Shown here in pieces: positions 1 to 11,504 of a stretch of 64,000 bases of DNA (position 1 is the first letter of the stretch; the number at the start of each line of letters is the position of its first letter). The DNA lies in NCBI GenBank assembly GCA_016584495.1, contig WAID01000003.1, positions 3,348,001 through 3,412,000 on the forward strand. The letters are read 5' to 3'. Made by a program: the position numbers and the translations under genes. Under the pieces are notes generated by a model that was not told the DNA's origin, did not search any database, and saw nothing but the letters and a program-made list of their open reading frames with translations. Source of the DNA: Celoporthe dispersa (taxonomy: Eukaryota; Ascomycota; Sordariomycetes; Diaporthales; Cryphonectriaceae).

Positions 1-3000
1 GGTTTGTCGTTGTGCATATATTGTCGTAAGGGTGGCCTCACCGCGCTGCCGAGAGCAGCCAATCATCAGCCCGGGAGAGGACTTTTTGTTCATGTGCAGG
101 CGTGAGAGGGCAGCAGGCATCGGCAGGGTATGCAGGTGTCCAGCTTCCGGCTGCAGGCTTGCATCTGATGCGCGATGCGACCTACCAAGCTTGCGAGAGA
201 GGCAAGGAGAGGAAAGAAGGGGGGGAGGGGGACCGGACCCTCGCTTGGTTGGCTCGCAGGTACCGCCCAGGCGTGGGGACGACGGGTGCGCGTATGCTTC
301 TCTGCCGGCCTGCGCATGTATGTCTCGTGTTGCTGTCCTTCTTGTCCTCCTCTGAGGTCTGTCTCGTGGGGGGCTGCGCGGCTTGCTGTCCTCCGCGGGC
401 GACAGGTCACCACCCTCCTCCGCCCACAACCCGGACGTCAGACACGAGGCCGTCCTGCAGCTTGCTGGCGCGTTCTTGGTGTGCGCTCTTGACGGGCGAG
501 AGGAACCTCCCGCCGGCGACCTCTACGCTTTTTGGTGGCAGCCCGTCGTCATCATCATGCACGCCGCGCTGTCCGAGGAAGGGCCTTGACGTAGGCGCCC
601 GTTGGGTCATGTCACCGCTCTGGGCTCGGTGGGCCGGAGGGCACCCTTCGAGAGGAGGTACCACAGCCACCAGCCAGCTTCTCTGCTGGGCGGTACGTAC
701 ACAGTAGGTACGTCCCATAGCTGCCAGAGAGGGGAGCAGGATACGTATATGCTCGTGATGAGCTCGACGGCGGGGGGCCGGGCAGGGCAAGGGCATGACT
801 CGGCCGGCGACGAGATACTGTGGTACTACTGCTTCTTGGATGGACAGCCTTTGTGGGGTAGAGGTTTTAGCTTGGGCGCCGATGGGAGCCTGGCGGCCTG
901 CGCGCGACTCGTCCGTGTCTGCGCTACCAGTCCCGAGTACGGGTAGCCTCACTCTTGGTTTGATGATCGGGGAGGGGGGGGGGGGAGAGAAGGGACCTCG
1001 AGGCCGCGGTGGCTCGAGGCCAGGCGTGTCGAGGAGGGCCATCCGAGGTCCTTCGTATGACCGACGTACCGTGTAGGCATGTGGCTGTTGGACCCAGGTC
1101 TAGGTGGTGCTGCTATGTGTATGCTAGGTTGTGAGCTGCATAGGAGGGTGGTGGTGGCGCCGCTGGGACACAACCACCCGTTACGATGCTTCCGTCCTGT
1201 GATCCTGGTAGGCTCTGGCGCTCTGTACCCTACCCTGAAGCCATCAAACTCCCTCTTCTTCTTCTTTTTTTTCTTCTTCCTTTTCTTCTTTTCCCTTTTC
1301 CCCACCAGACCAAGATATCACCCCATACGGCGCACATGGCCAGCAGGACGGACCCCCGCGATATATCAGACCCAGGTTTAGACCACCTGGGGTTCGCACT
1401 ACGCCTCGACTCTCCCGAGGGCCAGAGGGCCCAGGAGGCCGGTGGGTTTCACACGATGATCTGCCAGTGGGTTCTCGAGGAGGGCGGACCTGCGGCCCAT
1501 GCTGCCAAGGGGGTGCCAGGGTTGCAGAGTCAACAAGGCCGGGCCCTGCGACCTGCTGTCAACTGCCGCTCTGGGGGTGGGACACAAACCCTGCAGCCGC
1601 TGTGCATGACCAGGCCATCATCGTCAGCACGGGAGGAGGCGAGGCTCGAGGGTGGGAGCTCCATCGCAGGTGTGTGGTGTCGGGGCGGCGGACAGCAGGC
1701 GTCCCTGCGCTGAGGCCCCCGTCCTTCCAGCCAGCTCTCCTGCCAGCGCCTGGTCGGCCGGTCGATACAGACAGGCACATCCTGATGCAGAGAGGAGGAG
1801 GGCGCCATACCAGCAGGTCTTGCGTGCTGGAGACAAATATCTTGGGTGTAATAGAGAGAGTAAAAAGAAGAGAAAAGAAAAAAGAAACAAAAGAGGCCAT
1901 GGTGTACCAAGTAGAACTGGGGGGTGGGTGTGTGTGTGTGTGTGTGTCCTCCTGGTGTAGGTCAAGGATGGTGTAAATCGAGCTAGGATCGTGCTGTAAA
2001 TCTGCAGCCACTGGCCCGCTGCGAGATCTGTGGCAGGTCCCGCACCTGCTTGCTGCGGAGCGGACAGACTATCGTGGAGTCACGCCGGGATGCGAGAACT
2101 GCCCTCCCTGCCTGGTCATATGCTCACCAGGATCCGTGCTGGGGGTGTGAAAAAAAAATCCATGATCCATCCCTCTTCAACGACAACAGACTCTGGACTA
2201 GGGAACAGATACACCTCCCTCTGCTGGTCCGACAGCGTGACACTGCCGCTCTCGCCCTCCAGGACGTGGTGAGCTGCAGCTTGACGCTGAGCCCGCGCCG
2301 GGGAGAGAGAGAGGGGGGGAGAGAGAGAGCGGTGGTGGGCCTGGGAGTCCGAGACCACACAGAGCTGTCAAGAGATGGCCTGCGAGAGGCCCGATCTATA
2401 TCTGGGTGGCTGCCATGTAGCTCGAGACCAGGACGGAGAGACGGTCAAGCCATGGCGCAGGAGGGTGCTGGCGGACGCCTCGTCGGCGAACCGTCTGAAG
2501 TGACACCAAAGCCGACGGCGGTCTCAGCCGAGCACCGTAAGAGGTGTGTGTGAGCATGTGAGCATATGTATGTGCATATATATATATATATATAAATATA
2601 TATATTTATATGAAGGTATGCTTGTATTGTAAAGTTGATACTGTAGCCGTAGCCGGCATCTCCTGTCAGTACGCTGCCTACATGGATAGATGGCGTCGAG
2701 GTCATCTCATGTGGCTCGACAGGCGTGGGAAAGAGTTCAGGGGCCCCTGAAGCGACAGGGCGATGAGGAACCTCACAGGCACAAGGGTGTGGGGTGGGCA
2801 GGGGGACTCACCCTCCCTCCGGCCCCCCCTCCCCCCCAAAGCCAGGGAAGCACCACACCTTGTCCTGCGGTCGGCGATCGTAGCATCTGTGTACGTACTA
2901 TGATGGGTGTGTGCGGGAAGACATCCTGGGTCTCGACGGGCTGACAGCTGGGGCCGGCGTGCCTGGCGTGCCGTGCTTCCCTGTCGACGACCCAGACGGT

Positions 3001-4400
3001 CGGTATCGTGAGCGGGTGCGAGACCCCTGACGAGCAGGCACCGTTGTTCGTAGGACGAGGACGACCGCGTGGTCTCGTGTGGGTGACAAGAGACCAACAT
3101 CACCTTCCGGCCTCAGTTGTGCGAGGTCCACTGGCATCGCTCTGGCACGACCGCCACGCCTGAACAGGACAGGACGGGGGAGACGCGCATGAGCGCAGCA
3201 GGGGGGTGGAGAAGCTGCACCCAGCCACCCTTCTGAATCAAAACCGCCGGAGACTGGTGGCCCAGGCAGGGAGAGGGAGAGAGAGAGAGAGAGAGAGGGA
3301 CAGCGCCGTGTACCTCCCCTGGCCGCTGTCGTCATTTACTCATTCGACATCCTCCACTCATTTTTTTTTCTTTTTTTTTCTTTCTTGGGCTGCGTTGTAG
3401 TACTGTAGACCCGTGAAGAAGATCTGCCGTCCCTCCCATCCAGGACGGCAGCCTTCCAGAAGCCTACCACCCTAGCAAGAGGCCAGCCGCTGCGACGGTG
3501 GAAGCGACGGCGACCCTGTGATCGGTACCTGCAGCTTGTCGTAGTGCATCTCGACAAGGACCCCTCCAGCCGCGCCGTACCCAGGAGGACTGTGTATGGT
3601 CGAGCTCGTAGCTCCGTCGATCCGCGCCGTACCACAACAGACAGTCGAGTGCAGCGGCCACAGGCTATCCGCCCGGGCTGAGGAGAGAGGAGGAGGGCCA
3701 GAGAGGGCTGGCTGGTAGGCCACATGTTCCTGTGTCCCAGCGCGGGCACACCCTCGCCTCAGGCTCCTCGGCGCAGAGATGTAACGACCGGCTCCATACT
3801 GTAGTAGGAGTCACATACTATGGTAGTGCCACCACCATGAGCACACCAGATGACCATGACTGACAGAGTGCAACCTGCGGTCCACCCCGCCACCACCTCA
3901 GGATGGTCAGATGGCAGCCTCACTGCTGCTGGTGCTGCTAGTTGACCTCAGAGATCCGTCCCACCAGAGAGCCACCTCGGTGGAGCTGTTCGAGACCTCA
4001 GTCGTCGGGGCCAGGCTCCAGCGATCTCCCTCTTGGCGCAGTTATTGTGGTGCCATGGTGCCATGGTGCGGTCGTAGCTACAATGCCCTATCACTACGGG
4101 AGTCGCAGACCTGCTGTGCCATAGTAGAATAGTCATCCAGGTACCGCATTCGCCCGTCTGCCCACCTCCTGCTGTGGAGACAAGGAAGGGGCAAATAAGC
4201 AAGACAGAGATCAAGAAATACTTGGTAGGATAAAAGATTGGAAGGAAGGGGAGAAGGAAAAAAAAAATTAAAAAAAACACAGGTGGGACCAAAATACCTT
4301 CAGGTAAGCAAGCGCCCTTGATGGAGCTCGAAGGACCCCCACCCTTTTTTCCCTCCTCCTCTCGTCCTCCTAAATTAATTTTTTTTAAGCACTATGCAAT
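1..4400. other. Gene-free stretch
   Basis: No open frame here shows a recognisable domain, a codon pattern unlike chance in GC-rich DNA, or a convincing intron set. The stretch holds scattered homopolymers, a GT microsatellite near 1927-1947, an AT-rich patch near 2575-2616 and a GA run near 3272-3300. Long frames overlap on both strands, as expected for GC-rich non-coding DNA. A non-coding transcript or a very diverged gene cannot be excluded. Confidence 0.5.
2575..2616. repeat. AT dinucleotide microsatellite
   Basis: An almost pure TA run lies in otherwise GC-rich DNA. It is a simple-sequence repeat with no associated gene signal. Confidence 0.9.
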
Positions 4401-5130
4401 AGTGCCGCGTATTATACGGAGGTAGGCGCCATGGGAGATTAGCTGGCAGGAGAAGGTGTACCGCCTGGTTCGTACCTGCTCCTGCTATTACTGGCCCGGA
4501 CTGTGTGGTACTGCTGCTGTCTCGTAGCGCATAGCTGCTCTGATACTGTGGCACTGTGATGGCTCAACAGCGCACTGACCCGGCTGACTGACCGGCCTGA
4601 CACTGGATGGGGCGGTGAAAACCCTGCTAAGATTTGCCCTTGCCACCCCTGTCTGCGCCACTGTCGTATCCCTGTGACAAGACAGAAAAAAACGCGCGCA
4701 CGCCAGAAGTCAGGTCCAGGGGTGGGGGGGGGGGGAGAGAAAGAGAGAGAGAGGGAGGGAGTCACCCCTGGTTCCCAGCTCAGCTCACACACCCCTCCCC
4801 CTCCCCCATCAGCCAGCGTCACCAAATCCCAGTCCCGTCTCCCCCCGGTTCCTACCAAGGTCCTCTCACCTGCATATGTAGAATTTCATCATTCTGGCAT
4901 CTGAACTTTCTAACCACCAACACCCCATCTCCTGTCGTTGTCGCCCAGGCCAGAGATCCTTCCAGCCGTGTTCTTCTCTCTTCGACCTCTTCACCGCTCC
5001 CCCGCCGTCGGAGAGGATCGACAGCAGGTATTACCACGAAGGGGCCCGAGCAGGGTTGTCGACTGTTGTGAGCATTTCGACCGCGCAAGGTTAGTCAGGC
5101 ACCATTTCACCGTCCAGCAGTTCCCTGTCC

Positions 5131-5190
5131 TGTGCCCTGGCCCTGGCCCGACCTGGCCCTGGCTCTGGCCCTGTCCTGCCCCAGCTCCAG
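5131..5190. repeat. CCCTGG-type degenerate repeat
   Basis: Short units of CCCTGG and close variants follow each other for about 55 bases. On the minus strand this gives spaced G-triplets. No gene is seen here. Confidence 0.7.
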
Positions 5191-5451
5191 TACCTTGTCC
5201 CCTGTCTGTCCCTTCCCGAGGCCCTGGGCCCCGTCGCGGTCGCGTCTCTCAGCCGGCCTCACCACCATCGCGACGGCTTCATCAGTACTGCCATCCAAGG
5301 CGAAGCGGCGCGGCGCGGCACGACACATCTTGGAGGGCTCCTACGTGACCTAGACGAAGACGAGACGAGAGGCGACGCCAACACCACACTGCCCCCCCTC
5401 CACCCACAAGGAGCTCAGCGGTGCGCCCTCTGGAATACTGTTACTATCACT

Positions 5452-5490
5452 GCTACTACCACTACTACTACTACCACCACGACCACCATC
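5452..5490. repeat. CTA/ACC trinucleotide repeat
   Basis: This is an imperfect trinucleotide run of CTA grading into ACC units. It lies in the CT-rich upstream region and does not sit in a supported reading frame. Confidence 0.8.
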
Positions 5491-8400
5491 GCCAGCCAGG
5501 CAGCCGGGGTCCTCGTCCCATGGTCGCGTCGAGGTCCTGCCCTGATCACCCGAACCGACGTCTATCCCCCCAGCCTGCGCCGACGCCTCGTGCCCTTTTC
5601 CTGCTCGCCAGGGCTTGGACCTCCGCCGTCGAATCTGTCAATCTTTAGCCTGGACTGAACTGACCTCTGCATGTGTTCAACCGTCTCCAGGATCACTCTA
5701 GCACGACCGCAACGGCTCCGGACCACGATTACCCCTGTCGCCCAACATTGATCGTGTGCTTCCACCGTCGAACCTCGGGTCTTCTCGACGACGACATCCT
5801 CCTCTTATCATCCGCAGCCCAATACTTACCTCACATCTCGACCAGAAAAATAATACAAGCATCGACCCTCTGTGCCACCACTGCGCTGTCGAGGAGGGAG
5901 TGCCGAAGAAACAAATTGCGGCTGCCGCCCGATAGCCAAATAGTACACGGTCAGGTCGATCCGTCGTCGTACGTCAGACCTGAGAAGGAGGGAGAAAGAA
6001 AAAAAAACACACATAAAAAACAAGGAGAAGGACAAGAAAAATATCAAGGAAGAGAGAAGACACAACAAAGCCACAATCTTCCCGGCGGCGTGTCCCACAG
6101 GCCTCGTACACACGCGACCTCAAAAGGCCTCAGCAGGCTCTCAAGCTGTACCTGACAGGACCGGAGATCATATATCTCCCTGCGCCGCTGCTGAGCAGAC
6201 CTGCTCTTTCTGCCCGACAAGACTACATCCATCGCCCGACCTGACCTGCGACATTTCGCCTGGTCTTCCCGTTGTCTAACTGATCTGGAGCGGATTACGA
6301 GTACGACCTCTACTGCTTCCTCGACCACGCAGCCCAACGAGACGACCGACCGGCGTGTCTCTTCACGTTCTGTTGGTCACTCACGTCTTGACAGACAAGC
6401 AAGGAAGGTATGGCTCTTCTCCCTCCTCACCATGTGTCCCGTTTTTTTCTCTTTCTTTTTGGCTGCTGCTGTCCCGTTCTCGTCTCCGCCTCGCCCTTCT
6501 CTAATACTCGTCTTTTTTTTTCTTTCTTTTTTTTTTCTTTTTCTTTTACGCACAGGGACGTGTACTATGTACGCGACGCCCATCTCCCCGACCCCTGTCG
6601 GCATGCCCTGGCCGGGTGTTCATAACCATTCTCCAGTCACACTCCGCAATTATTTCATCCTTTTTGTCAGCTCGTGGCCAGGGTGTCGCATGTGGGCGCC
6701 CGCCACTGTGAAAGCAGATCAAGCTTCTCACACAGATTTGGTGCGGGCACGCACGTACCGGCCACCCTAGTTCCTCCTCCCCCCTCCTTAATAACATTGC
6801 CTCCAAGCGGACGCCGTGGCGGCCCACCTTAGCAAGCCACCTGTGAGGAGGTTGTCTGCCCAAAAGGTCTCGTTCCCCTATCATTACGCCGAGTAATCCG
6901 TCTTTGGGAACAAAGCACTATACACGGTACTTTTTCTTCCTCCGAGGTGGCCAACTTGAATCCTTCATCAGCCCTCAGGCTGCCACCCTGATTCTACAAG
7001 AGTGCCCCCGTCCCCACCACCTCAGGTGTCGTTTCCCATATCTCCCCCCCCCCCCCTCCGTTCAGGGCTGGACGGACGTTCCTTGTCTTCTCAACCCTTC
7101 ACACACCCCCCCCCGGACTTGCGTCATCCTAAAAACTGTCTGTCCACCTATCTCTTACCAGCTTACCTGGCACCTGCCCGGCTACCCCATACTGGCACAG
7201 CACATGCCAGTCCCTCTACTAGTATAAGGGTCTGTTCTGCCCCCCTGCCCATGTCCTGCTGGCCCCAGGGCATGCGACCCATGTCTTTGCACTCCCTGCC
7301 CTCACCACCACCCCCACAGGCGAACATTCAACTCTCTGCATGCTGGCTGTACCGGCTACGTCAGGGCCGTCTTCTCTCTTCCAATTAATTTTTGTGATAT
7401 TTTACATCTTCTGTTGGCTGAAGCATCACTGCTGACGGCGCTCGGTACAGAACGGTACACCGCGCTGATTGCCTCAGCACATACACGAGCAGACCGCGCC
7501 GACACACATCTCGAGACAGCCTCGACCTGTATTACTCTGCCCCTGCGCGGCTCGTCCCGTGACCTCCTGTCCGCGTTGTCCACCTCGCTAGGGTGTCACC
7601 CTGTCCATTGTCAACGAGGTTCTCCAGGTCAACTATCACGTGGCCGCCTGGCTGGGTTTTATTTTTTGACCAGCCCATCCCGACTGCTCGGTCCAGCGCG
7701 AGACCTCGCTCGCGACCATCCACGCCGTGCTGGGAATCCCTGCGCACGTATCAGTATCATTCATCGAATAGCCTCTGCAGGTATGTACGATGGCAGCGCC
7801 CACGACATCCCATATTTCCCGTGGCGTTGCAGAGTGCGAGCTCTGCTGAGGCCTACCGCGTGCGCCGCCCGGGTCGTAGGGCCATCCGGCCTCACTTGCT
7901 GTGTAGTGCCTATACTGGGAAGATCATGGCTAGCTGACCTGACATCTACACACACAGACACTCCTCGGGTCGTCTTTTCGAGTCGTACCTCTCTTGGTCT
8001 CACCGCCTAGAGCCATCCGCACAAACATCTGTAGGTTGGCGCCTCGACCCCGTGGCCTCACTTCCCGCCCCAGTTCCTTGTTCGCGGCCGTGTGTGGTGT
8101 GATGCGTATCAGGCGTGGCTGGCTCAGGCTAATGGCCTGCGGCGGCCGAATGCCACGTCTGACCCAATGCAGCCGGCTTTTTTTTTTTTTTTTTCGAAAC
8201 CGGACGGCTTGCCTACGATGCGGTCACAACACCCAGATGGCGCCGCTTCCGTCCTGTCACGGAGGTTGACACCTGTGCGAGGCCGGTAGCTGTGACTAAT
8301 ACGCTTCTCTGCGGACAGATTGGACCGTCCAGCTGTAACCGTCGAGACTTGTCGCCTGTCGTTCTCTATGGGATTCGCAATGGCTCAACACCGGCAGGCT

Positions 8401-10579
8401 GCCTTTAAGGAGGAGCACTCACCGGCTGATGCGGTAAGCCTCCTCGCTCTCATCTTGTCGTAACCCCCCCCCCCCCAACACCCGGTGATGATCTCCCTCC
8501 CACATCCCACCTCCTCCCTGGAGCTATCTCGAGGACCTCAGGCAGCCGGTAGCTCCGGGCTGCCCGGGCTAGCCTCTCTCAACCTCACCGGTCTCCCGAC
8601 ATGGCGAGATTGAAGACACGCACAACACACGCACACACACACACACAAACACGCAAGCTGGGTTCACCTCAGCCTCTCCACACGCGTGCCCACACACATC
8701 CTGGGACCCCTGCTTCCCATGGCATGATGGTCATCGATAGCCCGGCTGTCGTGTGGAATCTGGATTGTTTCTAGAAGACGGGGTTGCGGGTCGACAGGCC
8801 TGACCGGGACCGGAATTGGGCAGTCTGCGTCCTGTGGGTGTGGCAGGGGAGACGCCTGTTTCAGCCGGGGGGCTTGCTGGCTGCATCCGACAAGGGCCTG
8901 CTAGTGCGACCCCAGGAAAAAACCCCCCCCCAAAGAAAACCTTGGTCGTTGGTCGAGACTTTGGGGGGCCTCCCCTCGCCAGCACTGTAGCGCGGTACCG
9001 TGTACCCTTCCATTGGCACGAGCCAAGCTGGCCGCGAGGTACGGGCAACGAGCGCATGGCACACAAGGCTTCGACGCGTCATGCACTTGGTGTTTCCGTG
9101 CCTGAACATCCCCCCTTCCCATAATCTTGTTTCTGGATCTTCCGTTTTCCGCGCCGCCGTTATTTTTATTATTAGGATACAACACTGCACACACACACAC
9201 AAACATACGCTGCGCCCGTTCCCGGGTGGTTTGCCAGAATCCTAGGCGGGAGAGAGAGAGAGAGCGATCAACTCCAGAGCTTGCGAGTCCTGTGTGGCGT
9301 GGCGCGAGGGCCAAGGCTCCCTCCCCCTCCCGACTACTCATGGAGAGGAGGGTCGTCAGTCCACCGTCTCCTCGACTAGAGCGCCTCGGCATATGGCATT
9401 GGCGCCTCTGGCGGGACCAGACAAGAACCTAAAAAAAAAAAAAAAAAAAAAAGAACCCGTTTTGCCGCGTCGAGTTGACCGCGATGCATACTATGGTACA
9501 TTTTACAGCAGAGGGCGGGATCCTATCTCTCTCTCTCTCTTGGCCCTACACCGCAGCTGCTCCTGGGATCTCCTCCCGCCACCGCCGTCATGTGACCGAG
9601 CCCAGTCAAGTGCTGTCTCGACGTGACAGGCTGTGGGCCCCCTCCCCCGCCACCCTCGTCGATGAGGGCGCGGAGGGAGAAAAGGTCGAGGCAGAGCAGG
9701 CAGACGAGGAGAATTGCTTGGCCGGGAAGCGTGCCGCCATGACCCCCGGTTACAGCCTAGGGAGATGCTCTCACACTTCCGCGGGCCCCCCGTCGCAGAG
9801 CCGTTGTATTCGAGACAGGGTGGATCAGGGCACTGCATGCGACTTATCGCGGGCTGCAGTGCGTCTCGCAGGGGTCGTGGGCAGATTGACCAGGACACCC
9901 TCGCCACACCGCTGTTCCTCCTCCCCCTCCCTGGCCTCACCAATTGATCCTGCCCCAGCCCCGGCCTCTGCTGCAGATTTGGGACTAGCCGCTCCCATCC
10001 TGACCAGCCCTTCCCACCCGACCGCACCGTCCACTCGCCTCGCTGCATTAGCCCCACATGGCGCGCTACCCACCTCAATCTCCCAACCTTCATGCGCTTC
10101 CTGGGTCCCCACCCGCGCGTTCTGGACGAGAGCCAGCCCACAGTCCCGGTACTGTGCTGCTCCTGGTACCTGTTGCGTGCGCGCACCGGTGGGCCCTCCC
10201 CCCGCCTCGCGCGTGTGTGGTGCTGAGCAGGTCGCCGCCAGGCATTATACCGCCTCGAAACGACCGATGCCTCATAGCCCTTATAGCTGATTTGGCTATA
10301 GGGGTGATCTGGCTGGTACCTCTCTTGCCCCAAGCCCAATCCGAACCTCCTCCCAGCTCAAATATCTTGACAAACCCTGCCCCCCCCTCCCTTCCCACCC
10401 GCTGAGGCTCACCCTCGCAACAATCCTTCCTGGTCTCTTTTTTTTTCTCCTCCTCCTCCTCCACGCCTTGTCCACATCCCCTCGAGATACCCTGTATCAC
10501 CTCCTCGGTCAGTACCTGTCACACCTGCCCCCCCCCGTCTGCCTTGCCTGTCTATCCTTCCTCCCTCACTAGACACACA

Positions 10580-10634
10580 TACACCACATACACACACACA
10601 CTATCTCTCTCTCTCTCTGTGTGTGTGTGTCTCT
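10580..10634. repeat. Compound CA/CT/GT microsatellite
   Basis: Adjacent CA, CT and GT dinucleotide runs lie in the CT-rich region about 0.9 kb upstream of the DUF8032 start codon. A separate CA run is near 11035-11057. Confidence 0.85.
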
Positions 10635-11504
10635 CACCGATCCCGTCTTTCCCACCTCGACGACGCCACTGCATCCTGAGTAGATCTCGGGGCCACACAG
10701 CTTGCTCGTCGCATCACCAGTGTGTATGTCCTGTGTGTCTGTGTCTGTTACTCTTATTTTTCTTCTTCTTTCGTTTCTTTCTCTTCCTTTTCCTTTTTTT
10801 CTTCTGAAGGGGGGAGGGGAGTCTCGTGTGTCATCAGCAGCAGCTCCCTGCCGCCTTGGCTGGCCTCCCTTTGCGCCTCTCTCTGTCCTGGCGTCTTGTC
10901 TGCCTTCCATCACATATCATCGTCATTTCGATTTCCTTTCTTGGACGGAGGACGTCCTTTGAGTGGCCGGGCCACCGCATCCCCCCTGTCCCTCGCTTGT
11001 GCAATCCCACAGGATGCCACGGCACAGGCCACAGGCACACACACACACACACACACGCCCCCCTCGTCTCAATCCCGCACGCACACCAGCATGGGCCCTA
11101 GGTCGCCTCGCTGCTGATCCGTCATCCCCGTCGCAATAGACGCACTAATAAGCTCTCGTCGAGCTCTCGCGTCAACCCGACCCCCTGTGCACTTATTTGT
11201 CCCTGGGAGAAGAAAAGAAAAATAAATTAAAAAAACAAAAAGAAGAAGAAAAAAGAAAGAATTCTGTGCCTCGTCTCGCCGAGCAGTCTCGAGTTCTTTT
11301 TTCTTTTCCTCTCGGGTTTTTTTTGTTTTGATATCTTTCTCTCCTCTGCCCTCTCTCTCTCTCTCCTTCTTCCTGCACTTCTTCCGACAACGTTTATCCT
11401 TTCCGGACCAAGCATAATTCTTCTTCTGCCCCGAGGCTCTTCTGCTACACATATCGCCTGACTGCCCACGTCTTGCCGGCGCTGAGCTGACCGTTGTCCA
11501 CCCT

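Larger units (their letters stand above)
4401..11504 (+). other. CT-rich gene-free region upstream of the DUF8032 gene
   Basis: This stretch is pyrimidine-rich on the plus strand, with CT, CTACTA, CCCTGG-type and CA/GT repeats. The same composition is seen just upstream of the 41699 and 53613 genes. No frame shows a recognisable protein. The last part very likely contains the promoter and 5' leader of the DUF8032 gene, and upstream untranslated exons are possible. How far the transcript extends cannot be told from sequence. Confidence 0.45.

Noticed and set aside
5820..5835. ATACTTACCT, like the 5' end of U1 snRNA
   Set aside because: No snRNA body, Sm site or flanking promoter follows; ten bases match by chance.
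9475..10339. Overlapping open frames of 271 and 278 codons on opposite strands
   Set aside because: Both lack any family resemblance, domain or intron logic, and mirrored long frames are common in GC-rich DNA.
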